NCBI GenBank assembly: GCA_963971305.1 | Contig: OZ020311.1 | Span: 7,192,001-7,256,000, forward strand | DNA length: 64,000 nt | Origin: Arcuatula senhousia | Taxonomy: Eukaryota; Mollusca; Bivalvia; Mytilida; Mytilidae | Direction: 5' to 3' | In this document: piece by piece, positions 60,610-64,000 of the stretch | How positions within the stretch are numbered: position 1 is the stretch's first letter | How the letters are laid out: every line of letters starts with the position of its first letter | The notes under the pieces: generated by a model | The model's input: only the letters and a program-made list of their open reading frames with translations | Databases searched by the model: none | What the model was told of the DNA's origin: nothing | Made by a program: the position numbers and the translations under genes

Positions 60610-61169
60610 CAGTCAGAGATCCCACTTAAACAAGTAAACAGAATTTTACTTTTTTAAGTAAACAAAAATTTACTTGTTTAAGTAAAGTATTTTTCTCTGA
60701 GCCAAAATTTACCTATACAAGTTAATTTGAAAAACTTTGAGCTAATTTTACTTGTTACACAATAATTTTACAACCAAACAGATAATTTTCTTTAAATGTT
60801 TACATCATCTGCTCTATGGTCCATTAAAAATTTCTGATGCGCATGGCTGTTTTCATGGTGCGCACAGCCTTTGAAAATTGCCCTCTTGGGACAATAAATG
60901 TTAATTATTTCTCAATTAACTGAAGATAACAGATAATCTCAGTCTGGTAAAGGTTGCTGATATTATTAGCCATATAAATAATCATGAATGAAAGTAAATT
61001 GCATGACTAGATAAAGATAATAAAGAAAAGAATGATTTTCTATCATTTTACTTGTACAAGTAAATTAGCATGATTAGTGAAAGTCAAAAAAAGGGAGACA
61101 ATTTAAACTCTTAAAGTTTACCTATAGAAGTTAAAATCTGTTTACTTGTACAAGTGGGATCTCTGACTG
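60610..61169. mobile_element. MITE with CAGTCAGAGATCCCACTT ends and ACTTGTACAAGT palindromes
   Basis: Inverted ends CAGTCAGAGATCCCACTT and complement are flanked by TCAAT (60605-60609 and 61170-61174). The interior repeats TTTACTTGTACAAGTAAA-like palindromes at several places. No ORF was found. The 5-bp duplication matches that of the element at 32043-33934. Confidence 0.8.
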
Positions 61170-61220
61170 TCAATTTAATTATATTTTTCTATTTCCTCAC
61201 ATGAGTTTACTCGCGTTTTT

Positions 61221-61763
61221 AGCTCACCTGGACCAAAAGTCCATGTGAGCTATTGCCATCACTTGGCGTCCGTTGTCGTGAAAAATAGCATTTTTTCATG
61301 TTTTTGGATTATAGAATGAAAACTATTACAGATAAAGAAAAGTTGTTGCTTGCTTAAATGTTCAGCTCATTTAGCTCTACAAAAGTCTCCATAGGGTCGA
61401 AGTTGTCAGATGTTCCCTTATAGGGGTTACGGCCCCTAAAATAACGTTTTTTCATGTTTTTGGCCTATGGAATGAAAACTATAGCAGATAGAGAAAAGCT
61501 ATTGCTTGCTTAAATGTTCAGCTTATTTAGCTCTACAAAAGTCTCCATAGGGTCGAAGTTGTCAGATGTCCCCTTATAGGGGTTATTGCCCTTAAAATAA
61601 CGTTTTTTCATGATTTGGGCCTACGGCTACAGAATGAAAACTATAGTAGATAGAGAAAAGCTGTTACTTGCTTAAATGTTCAGCTCATTTAGCTCTAGAA
61701 AAGTCTTTATAGGGTCGACATCAAGACCAGGTGAGCGATTCAGGCTCCTGGGAGCCTCTTGTT
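61221..61763 (-). mobile_element. AGCTCACC-hairpin pearl-like element, minus orientation
   Basis: On the minus strand it starts AGAGGCTCCCAGGAGCCTGA (61763) and CGCTCACCTG, contains three core units of about 175 bp (GTTTTTTCATG anchors) and ends with GGACGCCAAGTGATGGCAAT and AGCTCACATGGAC...GTCCAGGTGAGCT. Same family as 7287-9600. Confidence 0.75.
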
Positions 61764-62500
61764 TCACAGTGATGACACTGTACGTTATTTCAGCCAATTT
61801 ATCAAGTTAAACAGGGTGATTCATATCAATACCAATACCAATATCCTTATTCCAATTAAAGGTTCCTCAAGGGGCAATGACAAAAATTGACATATATGAT
61901 TTGGAACGATACATTTTTACAGTATAAACAGAATATATGGAACAGTTACATAGATATAGATAGATTTATAAATTAGTAGTGGGTTCACCATTGTGACAAG
62001 GTTCAAGTTGGTTATATTATTTGTATTGAAGTTAGTAGGTACATGTATAAAGCAAATTTATAAAAGGATTTAGCAAAGTCACAAAAAACTAAATTTTGAC
62101 TCTTATTTTCTGTGCAGCGCACAGAAATTTCCAGGAAATTCTTTAAAAATATATAATTTTTGTGTTAAATTCCTGTGCGCGGCACAGAAAATGACTCTAA
62201 AAATTCACTTTTTTTTTAACTGCTGAAAAAAGCTAAATTCCATCTTTGATAATTATTCCAATTTTAAATAATACACTGTTAATAGATGAATTAGTTTATT
62301 TATAAGTAATTTATATGATAATTCAATTTCTCTGCTGGAGCCACCAGGGGACGGTAGTTAAGAATTCTTTTGAATTCTCCCTGTGCCTTATCCAATAGAG
62401 AAAGAGTTTTACTCCAAGATATGACTTTTTTTTTAAATATAGTAGTAGTCTCTTTAGTTTTAATTTTCTCAGGAAAATACCTTAGTATATAGTTAAAGTA
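61764..62500. other. Intergenic stretch with one inverted repeat
   Basis: Near 62097-62195, TTTCTGTGCAGCGCACAGAAA and its imperfect complement face each other across about 40 bp, flanked by further inverted GACTCT and AGTC-type bases. This may be a small foldback. Nothing else was recognised. Confidence 0.45.
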
Positions 62501-63000
62501 GGGGTCCCCTATGGTGGAATTTTTTTTCAGGTCTGTCGATCATCTACTTCCTGTTTGACAAGCTGACTTTTTTCACTCAATTTTCAGGGTAGAAGATTTT
62601 TGTCACAGATTTCTCAGCACCTATTAATTGTAGGCATTTGATATTTGGTATGTAGCTTCAGGTAGGGGTCCCATATTGTGGGAGACTACTTTTTCAGATC
62701 TGTCAATCAACTACTTCCTGTTAAACGAGCTGACTAAGATTTTTTTCTCTAAATTTTCAGGGTTGAAAATTTTCGTCACAGATTTCTCAACAACTATTAA
62801 TCATAGTCTATGTAGCTTTAGGAGTCCCATATGGCGGGATTATACATATTCAGGTCTGTCACTTTTTACTTCCTGTTTAACAAGCTGACTTCGAAAGACA
62901 ACAGCTCTGACTCTTTTATTCCTAACTTGAAATAGATGATCTTTGTCCTTAAAGTGGATACGTGGGGTATGTGAGCCTGCTCACTAAGGTTCTTTCATAT
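62501..63000 (-). mobile_element. Pearl-like element relic with CACTTCCTG core repeats, minus orientation
   Basis: On the minus strand the 5' end (AAGAACCTTAGTGAGCAGGC, 62990) matches the start of the element at 34162. Three core units follow, sharing CAGGAAGTAG and CAGACCTGA (plus-strand TACTTCCTGTTTAACAAGCT and variants at about 62550, 62710 and 62865). Confidence 0.65.
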
Positions 63001-63055
63001 TGATAATGTATTCTGTTGCTTAATGTGTAATTGACAATATGTTATATATTTTCAG

Positions 63056-63208
63056 GTGAAAAGGATTGCACAACAGTCATGTTTATGTATCAGAATGATG
63101 AAAACAGAACCAGGAATTCCACGGCGGCCATTACAGACTCCAAGGACTAAATCGGATGTACCACAGATGAAAGAAAAACTTTTATATGAAGGAGGCCTAA
63201 TTCTATTG
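63056..63208 (+). CDS. Unassigned internal coding exon
   Basis: A consensus acceptor (TATATATTTTCAG) and donor (TTG|GTAAAG) bracket 153 nt that stay open in one frame for 51 codons, including MMKTEPGIPRRPLQTPRTKS and MKEKLLYEGGLILL. The basic, proline-containing composition and codon use look coding, but I do not recognise the family. The two adjacent Met codons could be the start, making the preceding part 5' UTR. Other exons would lie to the right of the window or hidden to the left. The gene would be transcribed away from PFDN6. Confidence 0.45.
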
Positions 63209-63329
63209 GTAAAGTAAAAAAGAATATGTAAATAAAATACACAGTAGTATTAACCATTTACATACCATTAAACAGTCATCATTTTTTTTCAGGTTATAAA
63301 TTTTATTCAATATACATGAAAGAGGATAC

Positions 63330-63510
63330 TGGGGTTTAATTTTTATTATTCGTGGGGTATCAATTTTTGTGGTTTTCATGGGTGGCTTTCACTGACGAAA
63401 TTTGATATTCTAATGATAAGGAAAAGTAACATTACTTTGTATGCAGCAAACTTCAGAACCACAAATTCAAGAATCCACGAACTTATTCTTTTTCTCCAAA
63501 CCATGAAAGT
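63330..63510. repeat. Dispersed TTCGTGGGG-type repeat
   Basis: TTATTCGTGGGGTATCAATT and TTTTTGTGGTTTTCATGGG face AATCCACGAAC further right. Related to 325-525. Confidence 0.4.
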
Positions 63511-63689
63511 TAGTACCTATTAAAATAAAGTAAATGAAGTTACATGTAAAGGAAATATTTCATTTTGAAAAAAAAAAAACAACCAAAACTATTTTTTTGA
63601 ATAAATGAATAATACAATATTCCACACTGATCAACCTAATTTTGGTAATCTATAGCTGAAAAAATAAGATAAATTGTTGTGATCACATG

Positions 63690-63830
63690 TATAAAGAGTG
63701 TTCTGCATGGTTTTACATTGGACAGTCAGCTTTGATGGTGGAGATAAGAAGACTACCCTGAAGAAACCACCTTGGACAGGTAACTTACAAACCTAACTAC
63801 ACTTGGACAGGTGCTTTAGCTTAAGCTGTT
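63690..63830. repeat. Dispersed repeat shared with 1500-1640
   Basis: CAGTCAGCTTTGATGGTGGA, then AAACCACCTTGGACAGGTAA, parallels the WDR46 intron sequence near 1535-1600. I see no coding signal from here to the end of the window. Confidence 0.4.
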
Positions 63831-64000
63831 TTGGTACTTTATTAAACCAGCTTCAACCTTTAATTACTATATCGATTGGTTGGAAGCAGTGTTCAAACTT
63901 CATCTGCATCATGTGCATTGGTAATTTTCAAGTGGTTGATAGTGGGATATTTCAATCAGTGCCTAAGACCACCACTTTAGAACCCCTGGCTAATATTTTA

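Overview
The window looks like nuclear DNA of a marine bivalve mollusc, most likely a mytilid mussel. The genus is an inference. It rests on AT-rich intergenic DNA, short exons with GT-AG introns, and families of elements that combine tandem core repeats, (GGAC)n or (CGC)n tracts and 3' hairpins, like the 'pearl'/Helentron-associated elements known from bivalves. No database was searched. Exon edges come from splice consensus, frame continuity and remembered family sequences.

Two conserved host genes were found, both on the minus strand. WDR46 (ribosome biogenesis, yeast Utp7 family) has seven well-supported exons between 581 and 9923. A possible first exon lies at 25241-25282, and the 3' exons fall off the left edge. 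PFDN6 (prefoldin subunit 6) is complete in four exons between 31460 and 45662, encoding 125 residues. The two genes are also neighbours in the human extended MHC class II region, so this may be old microsynteny. One unassigned plus-strand exon lies at 63056-63208.

The rest is mostly mobile DNA. From 11429 to 24803 lies a 13.4-kb DNA transposon with a TAA target duplication. It carries a five-exon RecQ-like helicase (plus strand, 451 residues) converging on an 11-exon transposase-like gene (minus strand, 1008 residues), both with uninterrupted frames. It resembles the helicase-bearing Academ lineage (AcademH). A 227-bp internally deleted derivative lies at 31762-31988, and the matching empty site is in a sister copy near 43817.

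From 31656 to 45546 the PFDN6 introns hold two TTAA-flanked sister elements, one loaded with nested insertions, plus further foldback and pearl-like elements. A Mutator-like element with 10-bp target duplications sits about 100 bp upstream of the PFDN6 start. From 47855 to 60382 a TAA-flanked MITE is split by a young Ty3/Gypsy LTR retrotransposon (48428-60282, minus strand). That retrotransposon has near-identical 1123-bp LTRs, a -1 frameshift site between gag and pol, one premature stop in gag, and an extra SGNH/GDSL-hydrolase-like ORF upstream of gag. Its left LTR is itself interrupted by a 1.9-kb DNA element. The right flank (60610-64000) holds more MITEs and repeats.

The most notable items are the intact helicase-transposase element, the SGNH ORF in the LTR retrotransposon, and a 74-bp tandem array at 1940-2723 in which the 3' end of a WDR46 exon and its splice donor are repeated about eleven times.
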